A stretch of 64,000 bases of DNA from assembly GCF_000247815.1 (NCBI RefSeq), contig NC_021676.1, forward strand, positions 3,187,044 to 3,251,043, in the 5' to 3' direction. This document shows, one piece after another, positions 12,970-26,200 of this stretch. Both the position numbers and the translations under genes were made by a program. Every line of letters starts with the position of its first letter. Within the stretch, counting starts at the first letter, position 1. The notes below the pieces were generated by a model that was not told the origin of the DNA, made no database searches, and saw only the letters and a list, made by a program, of their open reading frames with translations. Source of the DNA: Ficedula albicollis. Lineage: Eukaryota; Chordata; Aves; Passeriformes; Muscicapidae.

Positions 12970-13953
12970 TATTTTGCTTTCATTTTCCATGGTTCCTTTG
13001 CTCTTGCCTTCACTTGTACAAATGTCCTTGGAACAATGAGGAAGCTTCTGGGAGCTGGGACACAGGAGGTGGGCAGGGTGGATGGGTTCTTCTTCACCTC
13101 TTTCTTCTTTTCTTTTCCATTTGTGTGAGGAAAGGAACAGAAAATCCATTTCTGTGCTCCCATCTTCCTGCAAAATCCCTGCAGCAGATCAGAACTGGCT
13201 GGGTCCAAGGGGCTGAAGAGAATGGGATGAGGTGGAATTGTGTCCAAAGCCTCTGCAGGGCTGGGAAGAACAGGCTGCTCTCCTGCTTTGTGTGATCACA
13301 GCCCTGCCCTGGGAGCTGCTGGGCATGATGTGTTATTTTTTATGGAGCAAAGTCCATCCAGAATTTATAGGATGCCTGTGTTGCTGGTTTCAATGGATTT
13401 TGCTTAGTGGGAAAACCAAAAATACCTCAGCTGTTGTTGGTGTCACACAGCTCTGCAGTGGCACTGGGGCTGCTCCTGCAGCTCTGAAACTGTGTGACCA
13501 ATAAACACAGGGAAATTAAGGACTGGAGAGCCTGTAAATAGCGTTGTTATGTGGTTCATGGAAGGGAAGGTGCTTTGGCCTGTGCCAAAATGTGCTTAGA
13601 GGGGTGTGCAGTGGGTGTTGTAGATAGAGACCCTGCACAAAGGGCTGGATGAGAGCAGAGTGAGATCCTTCCCTGCATCCCTGACTTTTATTTCTTGGGG
13701 GTTTTGGTCGTGTTGGTAAGGCATTAATACAACCCCCAAAAATGAATATATTTATCCCACAAAGACTAGAATTTTAATATTATGGGGAAAGCCAAAAAAC
13801 CATTCTACAGCTTTGCCTGGCAGTGGGGTGAGGAACAATTTTAATGCCCTTTTTCTATCAGCATCATCCTTTACCCACTGAGTGGGAGCCAAATTTTGCT
13901 GCCAAGCCATGTCCTGCAGTGCTGGTGTCAGGCAGACTGAGGTTTCCCCTGAT

Positions 13954-13955
<2 letters not shown>
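12970..13955. other. Non-coding stretch, nothing recognised
   Basis: This is a somewhat GC-richer patch (13020-13520) with overlapping open frames of 70-116 codons on both strands. Their overlap and lack of any recognisable motif argue against a gene. Confidence 0.55.

Positions 13956-14008
<53 letters not shown>
13956..14008. repeat. 53-nt poly-T run
   Basis: An uninterrupted run of 53 T is seen. Read on the minus strand it is poly-A, but no retroposon body or target-site duplication is visible on either side. I therefore call it a homopolymer, not a retroposon tail. Confidence 0.9.
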
Positions 14009-14012
<4 letters not shown>

Positions 14013-16704
14013 AGTCCTGCCAGCTGAGAGATGCTGTGCTGATCCTCTGCTACTTGTGGATGTAAATTGAATTGTGACAAATACACAGAGCACTGCATTG
14101 CCTGGAGACTGAAATCAATGCTTGCATGTGCTCAAACAAAATTATCTTCCACTTGCACCTCTTTTAAGTGATGTCATTTTAAAGGGGGCTGCATATTTTG
14201 TAGTTTGCATGCATTGCTTTTGCCTTCCTGAAGAAAAATATCAGAAAAATAAATCATCACTAGAGGAAAATTTGCCTTGTTTAGTGATTTCATGAGAGAC
14301 ATTTTTCTATCTTTATAATATGCAAATACTTCTCAGGCATATAGGAAACAGAAATTGGCTCGTTTTACACTGAAGATGTGAGTGTAAAACGTCTGTGGGT
14401 TTGGCTTTTTTTTTCTTTTTGGGCTAACTTTACAAACCAGATTGGTTAACAGGAATGTGTGCATCAAATTTTTCATAAGGCTCAGAACTTAAGAATTTAC
14501 AGTCCCCATTACATCCAGAAAGATCTGCCTGTGTGTTTTGAACACCAAATTTTAAAGTGTTTTTTGGGCAGTTTTAGTATAGTGTTATAAGGAAGGATTT
14601 TAGTGTGGTAGTAAAAATCCTACATCTGCTTTATGAGAGAGACAAATGTAGGTTTCTTAAGCAGAATATTATCATGTAGAATGCTTGTAGGATTTGTTAG
14701 AAAATCAAACTTAAAGACTGTAATTTTCTTTTGAGAGACAATTTAGATCACAACATTGCCCAAAAAAATATTATAACTCTAGTTAAAGTTAGTAGAAAGA
14801 ACACCCTCTAAAGTAATTTAAACCAATTCTTTTTAAAATTCATTACTTAAGCGGAGATAAAACTAAGCTGAAATATCTACATACAGTCATTAAAAATTTG
14901 AGAAGTTGAAATAAACACTCATTCTTTTTTGCCTTGAAAGGTGACCAAAGCCCAGCTTCCAAAGAGTTTAGAAACAGTTTAATTGGCCCCTTGGTGTTTT
15001 AAAGCTCAAAATATCAGTGTGGATATCACCCAAGATTATTTTATCACTGGCAGTACAACACTCAGTGAAGATGTTATGGGGCCAGACCAATTTGGCATTG
15101 CCCACGGAGGAGCCCTGGAGAATTGATCCTAAGATTAGAGTAACATTTTTGTTGTGTTACATGTGTAATTCAAAAGGAGAATGAAATGGAGGGAAATATT
15201 TTTTCTCAGATTTTCACTCTCTTCACCACTTTTGGGAAGTATTTTTGTTTTCTGAATGGAATGGACACAGAATCTTCAGTTTTCCTATAAACAGAATTGT
15301 CTCAACGTGTATATTGGCATTTCTGGATTCACTGAACCATAAATTCTTGAAATTTTTGCCCAAACCAACCTAACTCCAGTGAGCTGGTAGAATTCCTGAC
15401 AGTATTTGAGGTCAGGCTGAGAGCTCTGGATCAATCTGTCCCCAAGGCAGAGAGGATCAGTGGGATCAGCACAGGAGCTGCAACTGCATCTCCTGGCCAC
15501 AGGAAACATCGAGGGCACAGAAGAGCAGAGGTGATCAGGTGAAATCAGGACAATTCCACACTAATAGCAATAATAATTATGATATTGAAATAATAGTTAT
15601 TAATATTAATTATTAATAATAATTATTGATATTGAAATACCACGAAATTTGGGTACCCAATTTCAGATTCCTTTAGAAGATCTGCATTTCAGTAGAAAGA
15701 ACAATTCCTTCAAAATTCAAACCTTTTGGGGAGATCTCAAGTTGCCCACATTAATCCAACGCTTATTTTTCATGGTTTAGAGCCCCTTAAATGGAAAACT
15801 GGTGTAATGGACTTCAAAATGAGTCTTTTTTTTTTTTTTCTCCTAGCTGACCTTGTGTTAAAGTAAGAAGAGTTGAATGAAATTTATTGGCAGCTTTTAT
15901 AATTGTTTTGAAACCACTCTGCCTTCTCACTTTGTAACTGAATGAGTTGGCAAAGCTTTCCAAAAGAGCCAAGGTCATTGGAAAATCGCTGGCCTCAGCC
16001 TTATTTAAAACTACATTTGTTAACTTATGTTACATTTACTCTAAAAAACAAATTAACAGTTTAAAACACTGTAAAACATGGCTTGGCCAATTATAGTGGA
16101 ATTTCTGTGAAGTATATAGAGCATTACCACCTCATTAATAACACATTAGCTCTTCATTACTGCATCATTGCAATGAAAGCAGAAGGATTAATAATACTTT
16201 AATATCTGGTCACAGTTACCAAAAATCATTCCCAGTTTGAGAAATTATTTAGCCCATGGTCATCCCATGAATACATTTGGTTTCCTTGATCCAGTGTGCT
16301 CTTAATGACATGAGAAAGAAAAATATAAAGTGCTGCAGTTACACCTTTGGGGCAGCAGCTGCATTGTAACCAAAGAAAACAAACATCAATACATGAAATG
16401 TGAAATCTCGCAGCCTCTTTCCTGTGCTTTAACTGAGGTCCAGCAGAGCTCTGTGATCGGAGTTTAAAGTGCATTAGAAAGTGTCTGGCCTGCCTTTTTC
16501 TGGCAGAGTATTTTCATTGTTCTATAAAAAATTGAAGGGCTTGGACAGCTATTGAAATCAATTCAGTGCATTAAAAAAAACACAAAAACAAAACCAAAGA
16601 GACAAAACCAGCAACTGCTGCCAGTTCCTGTCGAAAAACAAAAAGGTTTAAATAAATTTCAAACCAGGTGAAATCTCATTTGAATACACTGGGGGCTGCA
16701 ATTA
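14009..16704. other. Non-coding AT-rich stretch
   Basis: No gene is recognised. There is an AT-rich partly palindromic patch at 15567-15639 and an A/C-rich patch at about 16573-16612. Open frames are at most about 80 codons. Confidence 0.6.
15567..15639. repeat. AT-rich imperfect repeat (TAATAATTAT and gatattgaaat doublet)
   Basis: Interleaved taataat/attatta blocks form several short inverted repeats. The string gatattgaaat occurs twice, about 50 bp apart. This is low-complexity, locally self-complementary DNA. Confidence 0.7.
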
Positions 16705-16710
16705 GAGAGA

Positions 16711-17873
<1,163 letters not shown>

Positions 17874-18802
17874 TACTCTGCTTTGTTTTGTTTTCAGATC
17901 TTGATTTGTCTCAGTTTTGATATCAATTATTTGAACTTGTTCATAAATAACAAAATTGTCAGAACTGATTAATTAGTTGAAACAACATCCAGTGGTAACG
18001 AGATTTTATTGTTATTATTTTCCATTTTTTTCAGAAAGTATGGCAATGATATACAAGAACATACTAACACCCAACACTTGATGTGAGTAGTATAGTGAAG
18101 CAATCCTAATGTGATGTCTTTCTTGCCTAAAGATTCCCAGGAGAAGTATTAGAAGGAAAATACACACCCTGGAATGGAACAAATCAGACTAACTCCAGGC
18201 TAGATAGAACAATTCTGAGTGGTGTATGATATGCAAGCCTAATTTGCTTTTGGGAAAGACAAACTGCAACAGCACTCCAAAATAATAATAAAAATGCAAT
18301 TTATGGTGAATTTATCCCTAGGAAATCTTGTGACAGAAACACATCTAATATGATACTGCTATTTGTATATGCCATGATTATAAACTTTAAAGTTTTCATG
18401 CTGCTGCAACCTTTTTGTTTGTTACCTGAGTTACACAGAGGAACTAGGGAATTATTCAGCTATCTGAAAGATTGATACAGAGTTTTTCAGCTGAGTTTCC
18501 TCACTGAGGAGGGAGAATTTGCTAAATCTTGTTAAAATTGAACACAGCCGTGAACATCCTGAAATGCCAACAGTTAGTTTGCAATATTTCTGTTTTCAAG
18601 CCTCCCCTGAGGAAAGTGTAGTTGAAACTTTTAATATCTCAGAGAATCCTTGTTTCCATATGCCTAATGTCTCTGGAGCTGGGGGTCTTATGCAATGGGG
18701 TAATTGGGATTATTTTGCCAGTGGAAATGAGAAGTTTTTACTCTGAGGGCAGTACTGGTAAGGTCAAAAAAGGTGGAAGCTATGGGGAGAACCTGGAGAA
18801 AT
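17874..18802. other. Non-coding AT-rich stretch, nothing recognised
   Basis: No gene, transposon or RNA is recognised between the GGAAA array and the CR1 fragment. Open frames are 75 codons or shorter. Confidence 0.6.
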
Positions 18803-18868
18803 AATCACAGAATTCTAAATTCTCAGGGATGGAATCACAGATTGGTTTGGGTTGGAGGGAGTCACCAG
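18803..18868 (-). mobile_element. CR1 LINE 3'-end fragment (minus strand)
   Basis: The plus strand reads aatcacagattggtttggg followed by ttggagggagtcacc. This is the reverse complement of the typical CR1 tail (ccttccaacccaaacca...tgtgatt). An extra CR1-like cacagaattct stands just before it. CR1 is a non-LTR retrotransposon that is usually 5'-truncated. Only the terminal part is recognisable and no reverse transcriptase frame is present. Confidence 0.75.
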
Positions 18869-19192
18869 TCCTGGATGCTCCCATTCTGTTGCTGATTTCC
18901 CTCAGGTCAGGTGAAGGAACAGGTGCTTCCTTTAAAGAATAAAAAACTCTTTTGCCAGTTTAGGTGTTGAGAGCTCTTTAAACAGCTTTTGGCTGGGTGT
19001 TTTAGGGCAGCAGAGGAAGAGGAAAGCTGGGCTGGATGTTTGTGTCTGTTTTACACCATCAGTAAGTGCTTGGTGATAAGAGGAACCTGCATTATACCCT
19101 GAATGTATCACAGGTAAGGTTACACGTGGGATTTTTACTTAATAACTGTGGATTTTAAATCAGTTTTATACTCAAATTCCAACTATACTACC
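18869..19192. other. Short non-coding interval
   Basis: Nothing is recognised. The first part could be further eroded CR1 sequence, but I cannot align it by eye. Confidence 0.5.
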
Positions 19193-19379
19193 ACAGACTT
19201 AAAATTAAATAGCTATAGTGTTCTGCGTATAAAAGATGGGCTTGTTTTTAAAGCTTTATGATGTTTTTCCAACTGAGTAAAATAGACAGACTTAAAATTA
19301 AATAGCTATAGTGTTCTGTTTATAAAAGATGGGCTTGTTTTTGAAGCTTTATGATGTTTTTTCAACTGAGTAAAATAGC
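19193..19379. repeat. 93-bp tandem duplication, two copies
   Basis: The unit beginning acagacttaaaattaaatag occurs at 19193-19285 and 19286-19379. About four differences are visible (for example gcgtataa/gtttataa and tttaaagc/tttgaagc), so it is slightly older than the other tandem duplications here. Confidence 0.95.
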
Positions 19380-20215
19380 TTTTGTGCTGAGGTACCTGAG
19401 GTGGTCTCTAGCCAGAAAAAATGCTTTATTGTCAAACGAAACCACTTGTTCTTCAGAACTTATCTCCTTGTAGCAGACTCTGAGTAGCCAACCAGGGCAG
19501 AAAATTTGTGTTTCTCTTTATGTCCTGAGTGGCTGCCCCACCTACAAGAAATACAGAATTGCCCCTACAATTAATAATTGCAGCATCTCCTTCCAAGGAA
19601 AGGCCTCTCTTTGTCTGAGATAAAATTATGCCTGTAAATTGCATTATATCTGAAGCTGGTCCTGGTGCTTCAATATCAGTGGTATCTCTTAATCAAACCT
19701 CTGTCACTGAAATATAAATTAGTTCTAAATTGCACAGTATAAGTTTTGTTATCCTTTAATGAATAAGAAATTACATGCATATGGGAATTTCAAAACATGT
19801 TGTGCTTTTCAATTTAGGTATAAATCACATGCAGATTTTATTTCTATTGCCGGACCTTTGTTGATGGCAGGGGTGTTTTTCCCTAAGTATTGGGGAAGTG
19901 CAATGAAACAAGTATTTCATCCTGGGTGCTGGTGTGAGCAGCTGTCTGTTCTCCTCTAACTCTCTCCTAAATAATTCCAAATTATCTGGCTGCAGTTAAA
20001 TCATCTTTCAAGCTTGAATTTCTCCTTGAAGGCGCCTGGCTGTGTTTGGTGTCCTACCCAGAGCATGGTCTGTAGGAGAGGATCACAGGAATAGCGCAGG
20101 ATCATTTCATCACTGATTTCTGAGAAGGGTATTGGGGCAGCTTTTTATGGAAGGGTCCCTGAAGTGTCCATGAAGCCTGCAGAAATTTAAAGTTTTGTGG
20201 TATTCAGGTCAGAAA
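19380..20215. other. Non-coding stretch, nothing recognised
   Basis: No gene is recognised. The last 100 bp or so may be an eroded upstream part of the CR1 element that follows, but this is not certain by eye. Confidence 0.55.
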
Positions 20216-20391
20216 CAGGATCCCCAGGGGAGTGGTCACAGCCCCAAGCCTGCCAAAATTAACAAGTGCTTGGACAATGTTTTCACTCAGAGGGTGGGAT
20301 CCTCTGCGCAGGGATGGGAGCTGGACTTTGATGGTTCCTGTGGGTCTCTTCCCACTCAGGGCATTCTATGATCAAAAAAAAAAAAAAAAAA
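20216..20391 (+). mobile_element. CR1 LINE 3'-end fragment with A18 tail
   Basis: The order of blocks matches the CR1 3' region: tccccaggggagtggtcaca, then aagcctgcc, then tgcttggacaatg, then tggactttgatgg, then gggtctcttcccactcagg, then attctatgat. The element is 5'-truncated and carries no coding domain. It ends in an 18-nt A run (20374-20391) instead of the usual short attctatg-type microsatellite. Confidence 0.92.
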
Positions 20392-22357
20392 GCATGAGTT
20401 TATTCTTTGTCTCTATAAACTTCAGAAAATTATTGTACGGAATATTTCCCTGGTGTGCAGAATCCTGTACTTGTCTGAGAAAACAATTAATTTAAATTTG
20501 AATAGAAGATAAAAACAACCTGACTCTCTAATAACATCAGAATTTAATGGACAGCAGTTTAAACCAACTTTTCAAAGTCAGCATGACTGCACTCTGTGAT
20601 GGTGTGTCACAGGTTCTGCAAACCACCTCAGAGGGAGATCTGATGAGAATTGATTGTAGCCTTATCACTGTGAATTTGTGATCAGATAGCAGCTAACTCC
20701 TGGCAGGGGTTTGTTTATCTGGGGCAGATAAAGCTGCAGAGCTTTTGTCACCTGGCTGCAAAAATGAGAAGATTCCTTCATGGCCAGAAGTGTCAGGGGA
20801 TATGGGATGTGGCAGGGCTGTTTAGAAGAGAAGGAAAAGTTGAATTTTGATGCATTTTGGGAGGGAAAAAAATTATTTGGAACACTCACTTTGTTGGGCT
20901 TATTGGGTTTTGTTTTTTTTTGGATATGCTTTCAACTTAAATAGGTTTACTCCTAGTTTGTACATAGTGCAAATTTCTGTGAATGAGTAAGAAATGTACT
21001 TGTAGGAGGGATTAATATTTGTACATTGTACAAATATTAACATTTGTACATTAATGTACAGTGGTAAAAACTCCTTAATAGAGTCAGAAAAATGGAAAGA
21101 GCTGGGGAAAAACAGTATATATAAAATGATAATTTTACTGTGTATTTTTCTAGTTTTGTCCTAAAGGCTTTTATTCTTGTGTCCTTTTGTCACTCTGATC
21201 TAATGAGGAGAAGGATGAGAGATAAGGAGCATTATCAGCAGGGTGGTGGAATTCTACCCCCAATTCCAGTTTCTGGCACTGTGGATTGTGAGATTATCAC
21301 TGGAATTTGGTACCCAGACTGCAAACACCAGCTATTCTCACAGGGGTGGTGGCATCTGTATCCACCAGAGTTTAAACAACTGTCCTTTGATAGGTAAAAC
21401 ATTATTTAGGTAAAAGCTATCCCTCACCTCCTTACAGATCACCACACTGCCTCAGAAGTCGAAATGCAGTTTTATTCCAGAGAAAAATGTTATTTTCCCT
21501 TAAATAGTAATACATCAAAAACTGAACCTGTAAAAACCCAAAGATCTATTTAGAGTCTAAAACTGAACTTCCATTACTTTGTGCTTTAAGACCATAAATG
21601 AAGCTGTAAAGAGCTATACTTTATTCTGCTTTAATTGTAATTCTCACAGTTGTTCATTTAATAACCCCAGCCACTAGCCAGAGATGTCTTAAAAAAAAAA
21701 AAAAGTCAGAGTATTTTAAAATATCTCGTGTGCTCTGTAAATGTAATTAAAGAATTGTAAATTAGTCCTCTCTGCAGAAATTTTCCTTCATGTTTATGAG
21801 GTGTAGAGGACTAAAATTTGGTTAAATTTTATTTACAAATATATGAAAAGATAATGATGCGGTTTCTGTAAATGTTTATATTTTTATAAAACACTTAACA
21901 AAGTAGAGGCTCAGCTGTTTTATGAATGATTGAGGCTAAAAGAATGACTCCCATCAGACTACTTATTATTCTTCTGAGGAAATATCTTTTCCAAAATTTA
22001 GCAATTTTTGAACCCGCATTATTTGTGGAAGCATTACCTACTCCTGCCTGCTTGCTCCTTCCATTTCTTTCTCACACACATACAGGAAAAGTACTTCATT
22101 AATTAAACTAGCACAACACTTTTGTCTTGACATGTCAATCTCCTTTTCCAATCTCATTATATTCAGGTGCTGGGTGATATCAGCTACAAATTCCTGACAT
22201 TTCATTTTGTGTCCTGTCGCCTTCCATGGAAGGCAAAGGACAGCTTCTCTTGATCAATATCCCAAAAAAAAAAAAAAAAAAAGCAGAAGCAGTTTTGGTT
22301 AACCATATGTTATCTCGTGCAGTTTGTAAAAATAAGGTGTAAAGGATTTTGGTTTGG
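20392..22357. other. Non-coding AT-rich stretch with one perfect palindrome
   Basis: No gene is recognised. Apart from the inverted repeat near 21026, it holds A runs at about 21690 (14 nt) and 22264-22282 (19 nt). The second lies 100 bp before a poly-C tract. Confidence 0.6.
21012..21040. repeat. Perfect inverted repeat, 13-bp arms, 3-nt loop
   Basis: The arm ttaatatttgtac is followed by att and then its exact reverse complement gtacaaatattaa. A further tttgtaca/tgtaca pair lies directly downstream to about 21060. It could extrude as a small cruciform. There is no adjacent gene or T-run to make it a terminator. Confidence 0.9.
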
Positions 22358-22495
<138 letters not shown>

Positions 22496-22517
22496 TTTTT
22501 TTTTTTTTTTGGTTGTT
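22496..22517. repeat. Right shoulder of poly-C tract: T15 then GGTTGTT
   Basis: This repeats the block that precedes the C tract, one T shorter. The two together look like a target-site duplication or a false flank duplication. Confidence 0.95.
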
Positions 22518-23163
22518 GTTTTTTGTTTTTTTTTTCCCTCTGGGAGCAATTGAACACAAATGTGATGTTTGGGAGTCCATGGAATAAAGTGCTGAGATTC
22601 CTACAGAATATCTCTTTGTGCCCTCTAGGAACACATCAGAAGAATGCCCCAAACTGCAGTGACTTAGCTGCCTCACTGAGATGGATTATCTTTTACAACT
22701 CCTTCCAGCTTGGCTGTGGTGCTTTAACATAAAAACAAAATTAAAAAGAAAACCAAAAAAGCCAGCTCTTGGATAGCACAGTCCCAGCCACCTCCCTTCT
22801 GAGAGCAGAGGGACATCTTGTGCTTACTCTCCCCTGATTTGCATTTCAGGCTCCCCTGGCTTGGTGAGCCAGTGTTTTGTTTGTTGAGCAGTGATGAATG
22901 CTTTGTTTAGGAATTTGAATTATTAATTCATCATACATAGAGTTATATCCCACACAAAGCCTGGAGCTCAAAGCCCCCCTAGTTCTGAGGAGGTTTATAA
23001 ACAGGTTCTGCTCATCTGAAGAGATTAGCTGCCTTGTTATTAGAGGTAAATAAATACTTAACTTCAGAATTATTCCTCCTCCTTTCTAATCCAGTAGAAG
23101 GTTATAATGACCTTTCCGACTAAGTTTTCTTCTGAGTGTCTCCTCTGTCTATCTCTCCTGCCA
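22518..23163. other. Non-coding stretch, nothing recognised
   Basis: No gene is recognised. Open frames here only enter from the poly-C tract. Confidence 0.6.
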
Positions 23164-23280
23164 GAATTCAAGAAGTTTTTGGGCAATGCTGTCAGACACC
23201 TGGTGGGAATCTCGTGCTATCCTGTGCTGCACTTTGAGGATCCACCCCATGGGTCCCTTCCAGCTCAGGACACTCTCTGT
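23164..23280 (+). mobile_element. CR1 LINE 3'-end fragment
   Basis: Blocks in CR1 order are visible: attcaagaagtttttgggca, atgctgtcagacacctggtg, tcctgtgctg, then gaggatccaccccatgggtc and ccttccagctcagga. The final microsatellite is eroded. A plus-strand frame across this part (23107-23424) is therefore not a host gene. Confidence 0.88.
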
Positions 23281-26200
23281 GCTGTCCCTTCAATTCCCAT
23301 CAAATTTGCTCTGTGTGCTTTCCTAGGCAGACTAAGAAAGCCAGGCTCAGTAAAGTCTGGATTTCCAGCAGGTGTGACCTGCGGCCTTGGAGACACTTTT
23401 GGACAGCTCAAGCACCAGCAGTAAAAATCCCCCCCATATCATCCAGAGAGTGAAACGTGAAAGTATTTGCAAAAACAATGATTGAATTAGGAAACTTGCT
23501 TCTTTCCATGGCCACTGGGTCTGAGAATTTCACAGAGACAAAATCTCACTTCCAGTCATCCCAAAGATCTCTGTCATAGCTGCAGGATGTCCCTAAAATG
23601 TAATTTTCTATTTTTTCTCAGATTGTTTCTATAACTAATGAATATTATTCATTAAAAGAAATCCCTCTGAAAACAGCAATAACACAAAAAGTGTGCTGGG
23701 CAAACCCCAACATTTGTTTAGTCCTCAGGATTCTATCCCCATCCATGGTGACCAGGGAGGAGTGAGAACTTGCTGTGCCTGTTCTCATCCATGTTTTCAC
23801 CTTCTATTTTCATGGTGAGTCAGAGAACTCCAATCAATGTCCTGTGCTGCAAGGTCGGAGGCCTTAGAATGAGTTTGAATTAAGTAGGGTGTTAATTGTC
23901 CTGTTTATCCATCATGGAAACCCATGCTGCCATGGTTGGATGGCTTTAAAAATCACAAAAATTACAGAGATCCCACCACACTGAGGTATTTTCCCTTCTG
24001 TGTTTTGTTTAGTTACTGTTCAAGATTTTGTGTATTTTTAGATAATTAAATTTGAGTAAGGTATAAATACACCTAATGGCTGGCTAAATTTGCTATAGGG
24101 TATTTATGTCAATAAGGAACAAAATTATATTACAGATCAGTATAAGTAGACTAAGACGGCTCAAATTGTCAATATGATGAAAATTACTCAAAGAAAGCAA
24201 TTAAAACTCCAATCCATGCCTAAATTGCTATTGGTTGTAAGTACAGAGAATCCTTTTACACATTTTATTGTAGGATACTGCATGATCAGGGGTGCTGGAG
24301 CAGAGCAGAGTGTCTTGTCAATAGAGAATTATAAAAACAAATATATCATCAGGCTAAAATAAAATGCAAATCCCAATCAGCATTTTTCCGAGCTGTTAAA
24401 TGGCCAGAAAAATGGGGAAAAAAACCTGAAATCTGTAGATAAACTAATCTTACAGCCTGCAAGTTTCTGTGCATTTCTGTGACGAAGACTAGAGATATAA
24501 ATTTATATGCTGCAGTTTTTGGTTACATCCTGCTGTAAATAGAAGCATGAAAGAAGACAAAAGATAATATTTGTGAAGAATTCTGCAAAGATTAAAATTA
24601 TCTTAATATTAATTTAATATTTGAGCTTCAGAGCCCTGCAGAAGGATGCTTATGTTATTTAGTAGAACTACAATATGGATATACCTTTATTCATGTCATG
24701 ATGTCAAAAAATAATAGACTAAAATTACCATTTCTTACCTTTTTTTTTCTTTTTCATTTTTATGGATTTTGGCACTCAGAGGGCCCATAGAGCAGGAGCC
24801 CCTGATCATCCCAGAATTTTATTTATTTTCCCTAATTAAAGTTTAGTAGCATTCATGTTCTGATCTCATCTGTCCAAACACAGAGTATGAAAAGCTTGAA
24901 CCTGCAGGAATATCAAGCAGCATCCAAATAAACGATGCATGAATTATGCATATCACAATAAAGCTTGCATTGATATTTCTTTAAATTGTGTTGTGAGACA
25001 CTGGAAAATGCAGGACATGGGCTATGTGTGTAAGAACATGCATTTTTCACATTTTCAAATGTAAGAGCTGTGTGAAAACTGTGTGCATCACTTTGGGTCT
25101 TGTTATGACAAGTTAAGAATGGAGAAGAAAAATTGCAGCCCTGTGAAAATCCAGAGGGTTTTTCAAACCAGAGACCAAAATGTGGAAATTTGTGCACCAC
25201 GAGCCTCTGGGGAAGGAGCTGCTGCTGATAAATTAGCAGAACATATTTAGGAAACACAGATGCCTAATATTTTTGTTTGAACAGTAATGTGTTTTCTGAA
25301 TCATTGCATTAATTTTAGAGTCTTGATTAAGATACTTCTACAGTAATGGAACAGATTATTTGCATTTTATGCCAAATAACTGATTATGCTTGCTTGTAAT
25401 TTATGTGTTGTGAGGTAAAAACTCTTTTGGCATCTGAGAGCAATCTAGATTATTTAGCCTGACTTGTTTGATGGTACCTGTTGATTTTAGGGTGCATAGA
25501 GCTGGAAATATCAGTAGAATTTTAAGCAATATTAAGGAATAGGACTGGAAAAAAAAACCCCAATCATGCCATTGGACAACTGCATCAAGTAATTTTTGTT
25601 GTGTTCTTCTTGTACTTCTGCATATCACTGATAAAAATATAGAAAATGTGTCCAGTCATGAAGAAAGAAAATTTACTCCATGAAATAACACCAACAGAAA
25701 GTTGGACTTTGCATGCTATTCTATTAAGATGTAAAAGATAATCCTCCAGAATAGAGATTACTGCTAAAATTCAATCTTTCTGAATGGCTAATGCTTTCAG
25801 TTAATCTTGGGTATACTGTGTTGTAGCTTCCCTTCAAAACATTTGTTCCACCACTGTTCTGCTGCTCCTGCACTGTGACCAGTCTGTGCTGGGTTGCAAG
25901 AAGAGTTTCTGCTCAGAGTCCCTGTGTTTAAATAAGGAATAATTCTGTACCTCTTAATTTATTTTTTATGATGGATATGGAGTATCCTGGCCATGGGGAT
26001 TAACATTTCTTTGTACAAAATGTAGCGTGTGAAGCTTTTTGAGGCTTTTCCAGGCAGGCCAGAGCCCAGCTGGTCCTTCTGGAAATCAGGATTTCTGTCT
26101 TGCACAGATTGTGCCTGGGTGGTGTTGGAGCACTTCTGCAGGAAAGGGTTAAAACATCCCAGCCTGTCTGCTAGGAAAAAGAAGGGAGATAGTTGGAATA

